From the NCBI GenBank assembly GCA_958427155.1, contig CAUABB010000026.1, positions 1-12,435 of the forward strand: 12,435 nt of DNA, given 5' to 3'. Position 1 is the stretch's first letter, and each line of letters opens with the position of its first letter. Below, piece by piece: positions 1 through 7,472 of this stretch. The notes beneath the pieces are model-generated. The model saw only the letters and a program-made list of their open reading frames with translations. It was not told the DNA's origin and did not search any database. Source of the stretch: an uncultured Oscillospiraceae bacterium (GTDB lineage Bacteria; Bacillota; Clostridia; Oscillospirales; Ruminococcaceae). The translations under genes were made by a program, and so were the position numbers.

Positions 1-399
1 GATATACCGTACGGCATCTTCAGCGTTTGAAAAAACCTCATATTTAGCGGTCGGAATTCCATATTTCTTCATTAAGTTTTTGGAGAAAACTTTGCTGCCC
101 TCAATTCGCGCCGCGAGTTTGCTGGGACCAAACGTTGGGATTCCGGCATCTTCCATGGCATCCGCCATTCCGAGCACCAGCGGATCATCCGGCGTGACCA
201 CCGCAAAATCAATTCCGGTTTTCTTCGCAAAAGAGACCATTCCGTCAACATCGGTGGCTTTAATATCAACGCACTCCGCATCGTAGGAAATTCCTCCGTT
301 TCCAGGAGCGCAGAAAAGCGCTTCGATCGTATCATTTTCCTTTAATTTGCGGATGATAGCGTGTTCGCGCCCGCCACCGCCAACAACTAATACTTTCAT
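1..399 (-). CDS. purD: Phosphoribosylamine-glycine ligase (GARS), N-terminal part, cut by window edge
   Basis: The ATP-grasp enzyme joins glycine to 5-phosphoribosylamine to give GAR, the second step of de novo purine synthesis, in the cytosol. The reading frame runs from ATG at 397-399 without a stop to base 1, giving 133 residues of a protein usually a little over 400 long. It begins MKVLVVGGGGREHAI, the family's N-terminal glycine-rich signature. It continues with APGNGGI (about 31-37), TPDDPLVLG (about 69-77), FGPSKLAARIEGSK (about 90-103) and KKYGIPTAKY (about 111-120), all in the PurD order. An AGGAGG ribosome binding site lies 6 nt before the ATG. It follows the membrane protein gene by 10 nt and is the last visible gene of the operon. 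The catalytic ATP-grasp half lies outside the window. Identity is secure; completeness cannot be judged. Confidence 0.96.
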   Translation of the reverse strand, partial: MKVLVVGGGGREHAIIRKLKENDTIEALFCAPGNGGISYDAECVDIKATDVDGMVSFAKKTGIDFAVVTPDDPLVLGMADAMEDAGIPTFGPSKLAARIEGSKVFSKNLMKKYGIPTAKYEVFSNAEDAVRYI

Positions 400-409
400 G
401 ACCTTCCTC

Positions 410-919
410 CTATTGAGGCTTTTTATTAAGTGACGCTTTGTAGATAACAAGCGCAAAAGCAATTAAGGAACAGATAACTGATCCGTTAAAGAAATCTATT
501 GCTTTTTCAACCAAAGATGTAACAATATTGTAAGAAACAAGTACATTTGAACCAAATGACGCGTAAATGTTGCCTTCCAATAAAGGCAAGATATACATTA
601 GTAAACCGGATCCTGCCAAGAGAACCGCTTCCACTGTACAAAAAGCAACCCCTTTTCCTTGGCTCCAAACAGCCTTGTTGCCGGATGCCAATAAAATGAT
701 ACAGAAAACAAGCTGTACAATAAACAGCACCAGAACAGAAAGGAAAGGCGCTAAAGGAACAGAAAAATATGCTATAATTTCAGGATCATAACTGAACCAG
801 GGCTTGTATACTCTTTGCAATAAGACAATTATAAAATAAAGAAGTAAAAACAGTGCAGAAAGAGAGATCGAAAGAACAGCTAAAACACGAGCGCTTTTAG
901 GAGCTGCTGAGCACTCCAT
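410..919 (-). CDS. Four-helix membrane protein of unknown function inside the purine operon
   Basis: I do not recognise this protein. From ATG at 917-919 it is 169 residues with four likely membrane helices, at about residues 11-34, 54-78, 91-113 and 145-162. The tail is short and basic (KASLNKKPQ). The N-terminus is polar with no cleavable signal or lipobox, and the helix 1-2 loop is aromatic (RVYKPWFSYDPE). I chose ATG at 919 because GAAGGTG sits 8 nt upstream. The GTG three codons earlier lies inside that ribosome binding site. The gene starts 20 nt after the AICAR transformylase stop and ends 10 nt before purD, so it is probably co-transcribed with purine genes. The reading frame is clean. 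It looks more A/T-rich than its enzyme neighbours, as membrane proteins often are. A purine-related transport or membrane-sensing role is only a guess from position. Confidence 0.8.
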   Translation of the reverse strand: MECSAAPKSARVLAVLSISLSALFLLLYFIIVLLQRVYKPWFSYDPEIIAYFSVPLAPFLSVLVLFIVQLVFCIILLASGNKAVWSQGKGVAFCTVEAVLLAGSGLLMYILPLLEGNIYASFGSNVLVSYNIVTSLVEKAIDFFNGSVICSLIAFALVIYKASLNKKPQ

Positions 920-939
920 ATCTAACACCTTCTTCTATT

Positions 940-2118
940 TTAATGATGGAATAAACGGATTCCGGTAAACGCCATTGCCATGTTATATTTGTTGCAGGTT
1001 TCAATAACGTTGTCGTCCCGGATGGAACCGCCTGGCTGCGCGATATACTCGACGCCGCTGCGGTGAGCGCGTTCAATATTGTCGCCAAACGGGAAGAAAG
1101 CGTCTGAACCGAGAGCAACGCCGGTCATTGTGTCAAGCCAAGCACGTTTTTCCTCTCTGGAAAGAGGCTCCGGCTTTTCCGTAAAGAAGGTTTCCCAGGT
1201 TCCGTCGGCCAGAACATCCATATAGTCATCTGAAATATAAACATCAATGGTATTATCACGGTCCGGACGGCGGACATCTGAACGGAAGGGAAGAGCCAGA
1301 ACTTTTGGATGCTGACGCAGGAACCAGATGTCGGCTTTGTTTCCCGCCAGTCTGGTGCAGTGAATTCTGGACTGCTGTCCGGCGCCGATGCCGATTGCCT
1401 GCCCGTCTTTGACGTAACAAACCGAGTTGGACTGGGTATACTTCAAAGTGATAAGAGAGATGATCAAATCACGCTTTGCGTCCTCTGGGATTTCTTTGTT
1501 TACTGTCACAACATTTGCAAGAAGTTCATTGTTAATGTTTAACTCATTTCGTCCCTGCTCAAAGGTAATGCCGAAGCAGTCTTTATGCTCAACCGGGGCA
1601 GGTTTGTAAGACGGATCAATCTGAATGATGTTATATCCGCCTTTCCGTTTGGATTTGAGAATTTCCAACGCTTCTTCGGAATATCCAGGGGCGATGATGC
1701 CGTCGGAAACCTCCCGTTTAATGAGAAGCGCCGTTTCTTTGTCACAGGGATCAGACAGAGCGATAAAATCACCAAAAGAGGACATCCGGTCGGCGCCTCT
1801 GGCACGTGCATAAGCACAGGCAAGAGGAGAGAGTTCGCTGTCCTCAACAAAATAGATTTTTTTCAGCGTATCAGAGAGCGGAAGGCCAACGGCCGCACCC
1901 GCTGGACTGACATGTTTAAAAGAGGTGGCCGCCGGAAGTCCAGTGGCTTTTTTTAATTCAGAAACGAGTTGCCAGGCGTTAAAAGCATCCAGAAAATTGA
2001 TATATCCGGGTTTTCCGCAAAGCACCTGAATTGGCAGATCATTTCCGTTTCCCATGAAGATTTTGGCTGGCTTTTGATTGGGGTTACAACCATATTTAAG
2101 TTCCAGTTCCTTTGCCAT
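940..2118 (-). CDS. purH: Stand-alone AICAR transformylase (PurH C-terminal half only)
   Basis: This enzyme transfers a formyl group from 10-formyltetrahydrofolate to AICAR, giving FAICAR, the penultimate step to IMP. In most bacteria the domain is the C-terminal two thirds of bifunctional PurH, of about 510-530 residues. Here the 392-residue protein begins directly at that domain (ELELKYGCNPNQKPA, residues 4-18), so the N-terminal IMP cyclohydrolase domain is absent. Visible family motifs are SFKHVSPAGAAVG (66-78, with the catalytic Lys68-His69 pair), KYTQSNSVCYVKDGQ (226-240), IGIGAGQQSR (242-251), SDAFFPFGD (338-346) and IAQPGGSIRD (359-368). It ends TGIRLFHH, close to the usual PurH C-terminus. 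AGGAGG precedes the ATG by a few bases. The missing cyclohydrolase function is supplied by the gene 14 nt upstream (2133-2837). The short form is not a truncation: the domain is complete and the ribosome binding site is its own. Confidence 0.95.
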   Translation of the reverse strand: MAKELELKYGCNPNQKPAKIFMGNGNDLPIQVLCGKPGYINFLDAFNAWQLVSELKKATGLPAATSFKHVSPAGAAVGLPLSDTLKKIYFVEDSELSPLACAYARARGADRMSSFGDFIALSDPCDKETALLIKREVSDGIIAPGYSEEALEILKSKRKGGYNIIQIDPSYKPAPVEHKDCFGITFEQGRNELNINNELLANVVTVNKEIPEDAKRDLIISLITLKYTQSNSVCYVKDGQAIGIGAGQQSRIHCTRLAGNKADIWFLRQHPKVLALPFRSDVRRPDRDNTIDVYISDDYMDVLADGTWETFFTEKPEPLSREEKRAWLDTMTGVALGSDAFFPFGDNIERAHRSGVEYIAQPGGSIRDDNVIETCNKYNMAMAFTGIRLFHH

Positions 2119-2132
2119 TTTTATCCTCCTCT

Positions 2133-2837
2133 TTATACGTTTTTATTGACGATTCTGGTTTCTGTTTTTCCGCTTTCCAGTTCAATAAAACGAGTGAAAA
2201 GTGAAACTTTATTATCCGGGTTCAACGCGTTCCAAACGGCAGCCGTAAATTTGTCAATATCTCCATCAATTTTAACTCTGGTTGGATCTCCCTCAAAAGA
2301 AGGAATTGGGCTTCCATCGTGAAGATAGGTATGGATAAATCTTCCTTCGCCGGCTACCGGTTGATTGTATTCATAAAAGAAACGTTCACAGGAATTTCCA
2401 TTTCCGTTGGCGCTTTTTAAAATAGAGAGCTTATAACTGCCGTCTTGTTTTACAATACCGGAGATACGCGGTGTGTAGTTTGGCGCATCTGGTTCGAACT
2501 CGCGAGTGCGCAGGGCATCTTCAAAGCTTTTACCAGTTTTTAGCGCATTGTAAATCGTATCGGTTTGATCGCCGTTTGTAACAATCGTAACATCTTCATA
2601 GGTTCGAACGGGATAATAGATAATCAAGGAGGGATCAACCAGTTTTGCAGGATCGAAAGCCTCTGTTTTCATGCAGTCGCCTTCAGTGACAAAAATACGA
2701 TTACGACTATTTTCGCTCCGTCCCATAATGAAATAAGCGATAACGGCATTTTTTCCGTCATTACTCATTCCAAGGACAATCCCTCTGCCAGGATAGCTAT
2801 TTTCCATGAGTAGTTTTTGCAAATCAAATAGTTCCAT
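2133..2837 (-). CDS. purO: IMP cyclohydrolase, archaeal PurO-type
   Basis: The predicted reaction is ring closure of FAICAR to IMP, the last step of the pathway. The 234-residue protein resembles the IMP_cyclohyd family (archaeal PurO, about 200 residues, an Ntn-hydrolase-like fold). The N-terminus has the family's YPGRGIVLGMSNDGK block (15-29) followed by AYFIMGRSENSRNR (34-47). Further conserved-looking stretches are YYPVRTY (74-80), TNGDQTD (87-93), PNYTPRISG (119-127) and YNQPVAGEGRFIHTY (157-171). It is unrelated in sequence to the bacterial MGS-like cyclohydrolase domain of PurH. It lies 13 nt after purN and 14 nt before the stand-alone AICAR transformylase, so the two genes together replace bifunctional PurH. 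Family assignment is from remembered motifs; function follows from family and context. Confidence is high for the family and slightly lower for exact activity. Confidence 0.88.
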   Translation of the reverse strand: MELFDLQKLLMENSYPGRGIVLGMSNDGKNAVIAYFIMGRSENSRNRIFVTEGDCMKTEAFDPAKLVDPSLIIYYPVRTYEDVTIVTNGDQTDTIYNALKTGKSFEDALRTREFEPDAPNYTPRISGIVKQDGSYKLSILKSANGNGNSCERFFYEYNQPVAGEGRFIHTYLHDGSPIPSFEGDPTRVKIDGDIDKFTAAVWNALNPDNKVSLFTRFIELESGKTETRIVNKNV

Positions 2838-2850
2838 TTTTTCTCCTCCG

Positions 2851-3477
2851 TTAATCCAGTATCGTGGCTATATTTCCATTTACAACGATTTTATCAGCGC
2901 AGAACAGAGCGGCAGCGCGGGGAAGAATATCCCATTCAGCTTCCTCCATCACCCGTTTTTGCAGGGCTTCAGGTGTATCACCATTTTTTACTTCAACAGC
3001 TTTTTGAAGAATAATTGGTCCACCATCGCAAACTTCATTGACAAAATGTACGGTGGCGCCAGTCACTTTAACCCCTTTTTCAAGCGCTGCTTCATGAACA
3101 TGGAGTCCGTAAAAACCCTTCCCGCAAAAGCTGGGAATTAACGCTGGATGAACGTTAATCATTTTATTTGGAAATGCTTTTGCAACACACTCATCTACAA
3201 TAGTCATAAAGCCTGCATACACCACAAGATCCGCTTTTTCCTCTTGGAGCGCTTTTAGAAGATCTGCCGAAAACGTCTTTGAGTCTGGATAATTTTTACG
3301 GGGAATTACCCGAGTGGGGATTCCATGATTTTTCGCCCGTTCCAAAGCATAGACGCCTTCTTTAGAGGAAATAACGCAGGTAATTTTTCCATTTGAAATT
3401 TTACCGGCTTCAGAAGCGTCAATTAACGCTTGAAGATTGGTGCCGCCGCCGGAAACCAGAACTACGATGTTTTTCAT
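2851..3477 (-). CDS. purN: Phosphoribosylglycinamide formyltransferase (GART)
   Basis: The enzyme formylates GAR to FGAR using 10-formyltetrahydrofolate (third step). The 208 residues match the usual PurN length. The N-terminal phosphate-binding loop is VLVSGGGTNLQAL (6-18). The catalytic set is present: Asn108 and His110 in INVHPALIPSFCGKGFYG (107-124), and Asp151 in CDGGPIILQ (150-158), which closes the folate site. TGATVHFVNEV (139-149) is also typical. The gene begins 12 nt after purM and ends 13 nt before the IMP cyclohydrolase gene. It is a folate-dependent enzyme, as is the AICAR transformylase two genes on, so this operon relies on 10-formyl-THF at both formylation steps. No formate-dependent PurT or PurP is seen. 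Nothing is missing or unusual. Confidence 0.97.
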   Translation of the reverse strand: MKNIVVLVSGGGTNLQALIDASEAGKISNGKITCVISSKEGVYALERAKNHGIPTRVIPRKNYPDSKTFSADLLKALQEEKADLVVYAGFMTIVDECVAKAFPNKMINVHPALIPSFCGKGFYGLHVHEAALEKGVKVTGATVHFVNEVCDGGPIILQKAVEVKNGDTPEALQKRVMEEAEWDILPRAAALFCADKIVVNGNIATILD

Positions 3478-3489
3478 GCTATCCTCCTG

Positions 3490-4527
3490 CTATGCGATGA
3501 TAATGCCGTCAGAGCCTTCAACGAGTTCCCCGATTACATAGGCATCCTCGCCGTTTGCACGAAGGATGGAAAGCGCTTGATCTGCATCGTTTTTATCAAC
3601 GCAGACACACATTCCAATCCCCATATTATAGGTGTTAAACATATCGCGCTCCGGAATATTCCCAGTTTTGGCGATTAAGTCGAAAATCGGAAGAACTTTA
3701 ACGGCGCTCCGGTCGATTTTCGCAGTCATTCCTTTCTTCAGAGACCGCGGGATGTTTTCATAAAAGCCGCCTCCGGTAATATGGGAAATCGACTTAACGA
3801 CAATCTGTTCCATCAGTGCAAGCATCGGTTTGACGTAAATTTTTGTCGGAGTCAAAAGGACTTCACCCAACGTTTCTCCTTGAAGTTCATCGAAAGAACG
3901 GCTCAGATCAGCGTTTTCCACGTCAAAAACCTTTCGCACCAGGGAAAAACCGTTTGAATGAACACCGCTTGACGGAAGTCCAATTAGAATATCTCCCGCT
4001 TTTTGACTGGAGCTATCCAAAATTTTATCTTTATCTACTACACCAACGCTGAAGCCCGCAAGATCATACTCGTCCTCTGGGTAAAAACCAGGCATTTCAG
4101 CTGTTTCACCACCGATAAGGGCACAGCCAGACTGAACACATCCTTCTGCAACACCTGAAACAATCTCAGCTATTTTTTCCGGTAGGTTCTTTCCACAAGC
4201 AATATAATCCAGAAAGAAAAGAGGTTTTGCACCACAACAGATGATATCGTTGACGCACATTGCTACACAGTCGATGCCAACAGTATTGTGCTTGTCCAGC
4301 AAAAAGGCAAGTTTTAGCTTGGTTCCTACACCATCAGTCCCCGAAACGAGAACTGGTTTTTTAATTCCCGTCATATCCAGTTCAAAAAGGCCGCCAAAAC
4401 CTCCCAGCCCAGTCAAGACATTAGATGTTAGCGTTTTTGCCACATGAGACTTCATAAGTTCAACTGCTTTATAACCGGCGGTTACATCAACGCCGGCTGC
4501 TTTATAACTGTCGCTAAAGCTTTTCAT
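3490..4527 (-). CDS. purM: Phosphoribosylformylglycinamidine cyclo-ligase (AIR synthase)
   Basis: This ATP-dependent enzyme closes the imidazole ring, converting FGAM to AIR. The 345-residue length is standard. Family motifs appear in order: SYKAAGVD near the N-terminus, SGTDGVGTKLKLA (about 62-74), DCVAMCVNDIICCGAKP (about 86-102), LIGGETAEMPGFY (about 137-149), GLPSSGVHSNGFSLVRK (about 183-199) and HITGGGFYENIPR (about 249-261). AGGAAG lies at normal spacing before the ATG. It starts 36 nt after the PurF-like gene and is followed by purN after 12 nt. Its substrate FGAM needs PurL (with PurQ/S or fused), which this window does not contain, so that gene must lie past the left edge or elsewhere. 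No anomaly seen. Confidence 0.97.
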   Translation of the reverse strand: MKSFSDSYKAAGVDVTAGYKAVELMKSHVAKTLTSNVLTGLGGFGGLFELDMTGIKKPVLVSGTDGVGTKLKLAFLLDKHNTVGIDCVAMCVNDIICCGAKPLFFLDYIACGKNLPEKIAEIVSGVAEGCVQSGCALIGGETAEMPGFYPEDEYDLAGFSVGVVDKDKILDSSSQKAGDILIGLPSSGVHSNGFSLVRKVFDVENADLSRSFDELQGETLGEVLLTPTKIYVKPMLALMEQIVVKSISHITGGGFYENIPRSLKKGMTAKIDRSAVKVLPIFDLIAKTGNIPERDMFNTYNMGIGMCVCVDKNDADQALSILRANGEDAYVIGELVEGSDGIIIA

Positions 4528-4563
4528 TTTTGCTTCCTTTCTTCGGGCCGTACACCCGCTCCT

Positions 4564-5976
4564 TTATTCTTTACCGTTCCAACAGTAAGTACAGACATCT
4601 TCCGGGTTAATACCAATCGCTTCCAGCATTCCACTCAAAGACTGATAGCGCAGGGAAGTGAAATTAAGCTTCTGGCAGATGACCTTTGTCATATCTTGAT
4701 ATTCTGGAGTTGTAAAATCACTGTATCTGTCAACGGTTTCCTTTGATACATCCTCCGTTCCTTCCAATTCGGCAATAACTCTGCGGGTAATTAAATCCAT
4801 CTCAGAGGTGGAACGAGAAAAATTTAAATATTTGCAGCCGTACATAATCGGAGGACTTGCAGATCGGATATGAACCTGTTTGGCTCCGCTTTTATAAAGA
4901 AATTCTACCGTTTCTCGCATCTGTGTGCCGCGGACGATGGAGTCGTCGATAAACAGCAAATTCTTCCCCCGGATCAGCGAATCAACCGGAATCAATTTCA
5001 TATGGGCGATTTGGTTGCGCAATGACTGATGAGTAGGCATAAAACTACGGGGCCAGGTAGGAGTATATTTGATAAACGGACGAGCAAAAGGAATACGAGA
5101 TTGATTTGCGTATCCAATAGCATGTGCCACACCAGAATCGGGAACGCCCGCTACCGAGTCAATATCCAGCTCGATGTCATTTTCAGCTAAAATTTCCCCG
5201 TTTCTGTAACGCATCTGTTCTACGTCAACTCCTTCATAACAGGAGGTTGGGTAACCGTAATAAGTCCAAAGAAACGCACAAATTTTTTTCTTTTTCCGGG
5301 CTGGAAGTAATACCTCGACTCCTTCTGGAGTCAATAAAACAATTTCGCCTGCTCCAAGTTCACGCTCCGGACGATAGCCAAGATTTAAAAATGCAAACGA
5401 TTCAAAAGAAGCGCAATAGGCTCCTTCTTTTTCTCCAACAATAACCGGAGTACGTCCCATTTTATCCCTTGCGGCATAAAGTCCTTCGGAAGTGAGTAGG
5501 AGAAGGGTCATAGAGCCGTCAATCATCTCTTGGGCGTACTGAATTCCTTCTACAATCGTTTCTTTTTGATTGATCAGGCAAGCTACTAGCTCAGTGGCGT
5601 TAATTCGGTCACCGCTCATTTCAAGAAAATGAGACGCTCCATTTTGAAATGTCTGTTCCACCAACTCTGTTTCGTTATTAATTCTTCCTACCGTTGTAAT
5701 TGCATAACTGCCCAGATGGGAACGAACAATCAATGGTTGAGGCTCATTATCGCTAATACAGCCGATGCCGTAGTTGCCATGCATTTGAGCTACATCTCTT
5801 TCAAATTTGGTACGAAACGGAGAGTTTTCAATATTGTGAATAGCTCTTTCAAATCCTTTTCCGGTGTATACGGCCATACCACCACGGCGTGTACCGAGGT
5901 GAGAATGGTAATCTGTACCGAAAAAAACATCCATTACACAGTCTTCTTTAGATACGGCTCCAAAAAGGCCGCCCAT
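4564..5976 (-). CDS. PurF paralog lacking the glutaminase nucleophile (predicted inactive amidotransferase domain)
   Basis: The architecture is PurF-like throughout: an N-terminal class II glutaminase-type domain (about 1-230) and a C-terminal phosphoribosyltransferase domain. The PRT half looks functional. It has GVPDSG (277-282), a flexible-loop region around PRSFMPTHQSLR (309-320) and PRPP motif NLLFIDDSIVRGT (339-351). Four cysteines match the iron-sulfur ligands of Gram-positive PurF: C233, C381, C462 and C465. The glutaminase site is gone. The N-terminus MGGLFG aligns with MCGIVG/ECGVFG, so the nucleophile Cys is Gly2. The Arg of HVRYSTTG is replaced near G72-C73. The Asn of HNGNL is Val96, and the Asp of NDTE is Ala127. 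I start at ATG 5976, which places residue 2 exactly at the nucleophile position; a GTG at 5985 would add three residues. It lies 54 nt after purF. It is probably a regulatory or ammonia-using partner of PurF; PRA synthesis from glutamine is unlikely. Confidence 0.9.
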   Translation of the reverse strand: MGGLFGAVSKEDCVMDVFFGTDYHSHLGTRRGGMAVYTGKGFERAIHNIENSPFRTKFERDVAQMHGNYGIGCISDNEPQPLIVRSHLGSYAITTVGRINNETELVEQTFQNGASHFLEMSGDRINATELVACLINQKETIVEGIQYAQEMIDGSMTLLLLTSEGLYAARDKMGRTPVIVGEKEGAYCASFESFAFLNLGYRPERELGAGEIVLLTPEGVEVLLPARKKKKICAFLWTYYGYPTSCYEGVDVEQMRYRNGEILAENDIELDIDSVAGVPDSGVAHAIGYANQSRIPFARPFIKYTPTWPRSFMPTHQSLRNQIAHMKLIPVDSLIRGKNLLFIDDSIVRGTQMRETVEFLYKSGAKQVHIRSASPPIMYGCKYLNFSRSTSEMDLITRRVIAELEGTEDVSKETVDRYSDFTTPEYQDMTKVICQKLNFTSLRYQSLSGMLEAIGINPEDVCTYCWNGKE

Positions 5977-6030
5977 AATACTCACATCCTTTTTTCTGAT
6001 CTATGGGTGGACAATCTCTCAAAATAAATT

Positions 6031-7464
6031 TTATTCTAGTTTTGCTTTACTTATTTTTTGCTCAAATTTATTTTTTTGAACTGTTGACGGAACTTGAACG
6101 GGATAGTTCCCGGTAAAGCAGCCGTCACAAAATCCACAGCATGCACCTTCGGCAATCTGGTTCACACCTGAAATACTTAAATAACCCAGACTGTCTGCAC
6201 CAATTGTCTTAGCAATTTCTTCAACTGGCATTTGACAGGCAATTAAATGTTCACGGCTGTCAATATCAGTTCCAAAATAACAGGGATGAAGAAAAGGGGG
6301 AGACGAAACCCGCATGTGGACTTCTTTAGCGCCCGCCTCTCGTAAAAGGTCAACGATTCTCGCACTAGTAGTTCCTCGCACAATGGAATCGTCAATTATA
6401 ACAACCCGTTTCCCGTGAACCGTTTCTTTGATGACATTAAGCTTGATCCGCACCGAATTTTCACGCTGTCCCTGCGAAGGCTGAATAAAAGTACGGCCAA
6501 TATACCGGTTTTTAATAAAACCTACACCGTACGGAATTCCAGACTGCTTGGAAAAACCGAGCGCCGCATCAAGACCGGAATCCGGTACGCCGATTACAAC
6601 ATCCGCCTGAACAGGATGTTCCAGAGCCAGGAAAGCGCCGGCGCGCTGACGGGCGCGATGAACACTGGCTCCCTCAATAACAGAGTCAGGTCGGGCGAAG
6701 TATACATATTCAAATACGCAAAGAGTTCCTTTGCTTCCACAATGAGTTTTAATGGACCGGATACCGTCTTTTGATACAACAACAATCTCTCCTGGCTTAA
6801 GATCGCGTATGAAGATAGCGCCAATACTGTCAAGAGCACAACTTTCTGAAGCGAAAACAACACTGCCATCTGAAGTTTTCCCCATACAGAGCGGACGGAA
6901 GCCGTTTGGATCTCGGGCGGCAATCAACTTCTGGGCGGACATGACAACAATGGAGTATGCACCTTTAATTTCATACATTGCCTGTTCAATCGCTTCTTCT
7001 ATGGAAGGGACAGTCAGACGTTTTTGGGTAATCGCATAGGCAATGACTTCAGTGTCATTAGTGCTGTGAAAAATAGCACCGGTTAATTCAAACTTGCGGC
7101 GTAGTTCAAACGCGTTTACAAGGTTTCCGTTATGACAGAGAGCCATAGGCCCCTTTATATGACTGATTACCAGTGGCTGTGCATTTGAACGACCTGGTAC
7201 TCCTGTTGTGGAATAACGGACGTGTCCAAGAGCCATTTGACCTTTTCCAAGCCCTTCAAGCCGTTCACGGGTAAAAACTTCCGGAACAAGGCCGACATCT
7301 TTAAAACCTGTAATCACACCATCGTCATTGACAGCGATCCCACAGCTTTCTTGACCTCTGTGCTGTAAAGCATAAAGGGCAAAATGAGTGGAGGAGACGA
7401 CGTCTATAGCGTCTGACGAATAAATTCCGAAAACACCGCACTCCTCGTGAAGATTTCCAAACAT
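6031..7464 (-). CDS. purF: Amidophosphoribosyltransferase (glutamine PRPP amidotransferase)
   Basis: This is the committed first enzyme of purine synthesis: PRPP plus glutamine gives phosphoribosylamine. It has 477 residues. An 8-residue propeptide precedes the Ntn nucleophile Cys9 (HEECGVFGIYS), as in the B. subtilis-type enzymes that mature by propeptide removal. Glutaminase residues are all present: HRGQES (35-40), Arg83 in HVRYSTTG, Asn112-Gly113 in HNGNL, and Asp137 in NDTEVIA. The transferase half has GVPDSG (292-297), GRTFIQPSQ (323-331) and PRPP loop VVIIDDSIVRGTT (354-366). Cysteines 249, 395, 446 and 449 fit the four ligands of the oxygen-sensitive 4Fe-4S cluster. The gene begins 8 nt after purC and is followed by a glutaminase-dead paralog. 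AMP/GMP feedback control is expected from the family but cannot be read from sequence. Confidence 0.97.
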   Translation of the reverse strand: MFGNLHEECGVFGIYSSDAIDVVSSTHFALYALQHRGQESCGIAVNDDGVITGFKDVGLVPEVFTRERLEGLGKGQMALGHVRYSTTGVPGRSNAQPLVISHIKGPMALCHNGNLVNAFELRRKFELTGAIFHSTNDTEVIAYAITQKRLTVPSIEEAIEQAMYEIKGAYSIVVMSAQKLIAARDPNGFRPLCMGKTSDGSVVFASESCALDSIGAIFIRDLKPGEIVVVSKDGIRSIKTHCGSKGTLCVFEYVYFARPDSVIEGASVHRARQRAGAFLALEHPVQADVVIGVPDSGLDAALGFSKQSGIPYGVGFIKNRYIGRTFIQPSQGQRENSVRIKLNVIKETVHGKRVVIIDDSIVRGTTSARIVDLLREAGAKEVHMRVSSPPFLHPCYFGTDIDSREHLIACQMPVEEIAKTIGADSLGYLSISGVNQIAEGACCGFCDGCFTGNYPVQVPSTVQKNKFEQKISKAKLE

Positions 7465-7472
7465 AAAATGAA

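Noticed and set aside
72..335. Minus-strand 87-codon open frame
   Set aside because: It is a shadow of purD: the real frame runs 399 to 1 with clear PurD motifs and simply lacks a stop because the window ends.
1585..1956. Plus-strand 123-codon open frame inside the AICAR transformylase gene
   Set aside because: It is antisense to a well-conserved coding sequence, its translation shows no family motifs, and there is no ribosome binding site.
6000..6030. A/T-rich imperfect palindrome between purF and its paralog as a terminator
   Set aside because: There is no GC-rich stem and no proper U-tract; genes on both sides belong to the same pathway and are probably co-transcribed.
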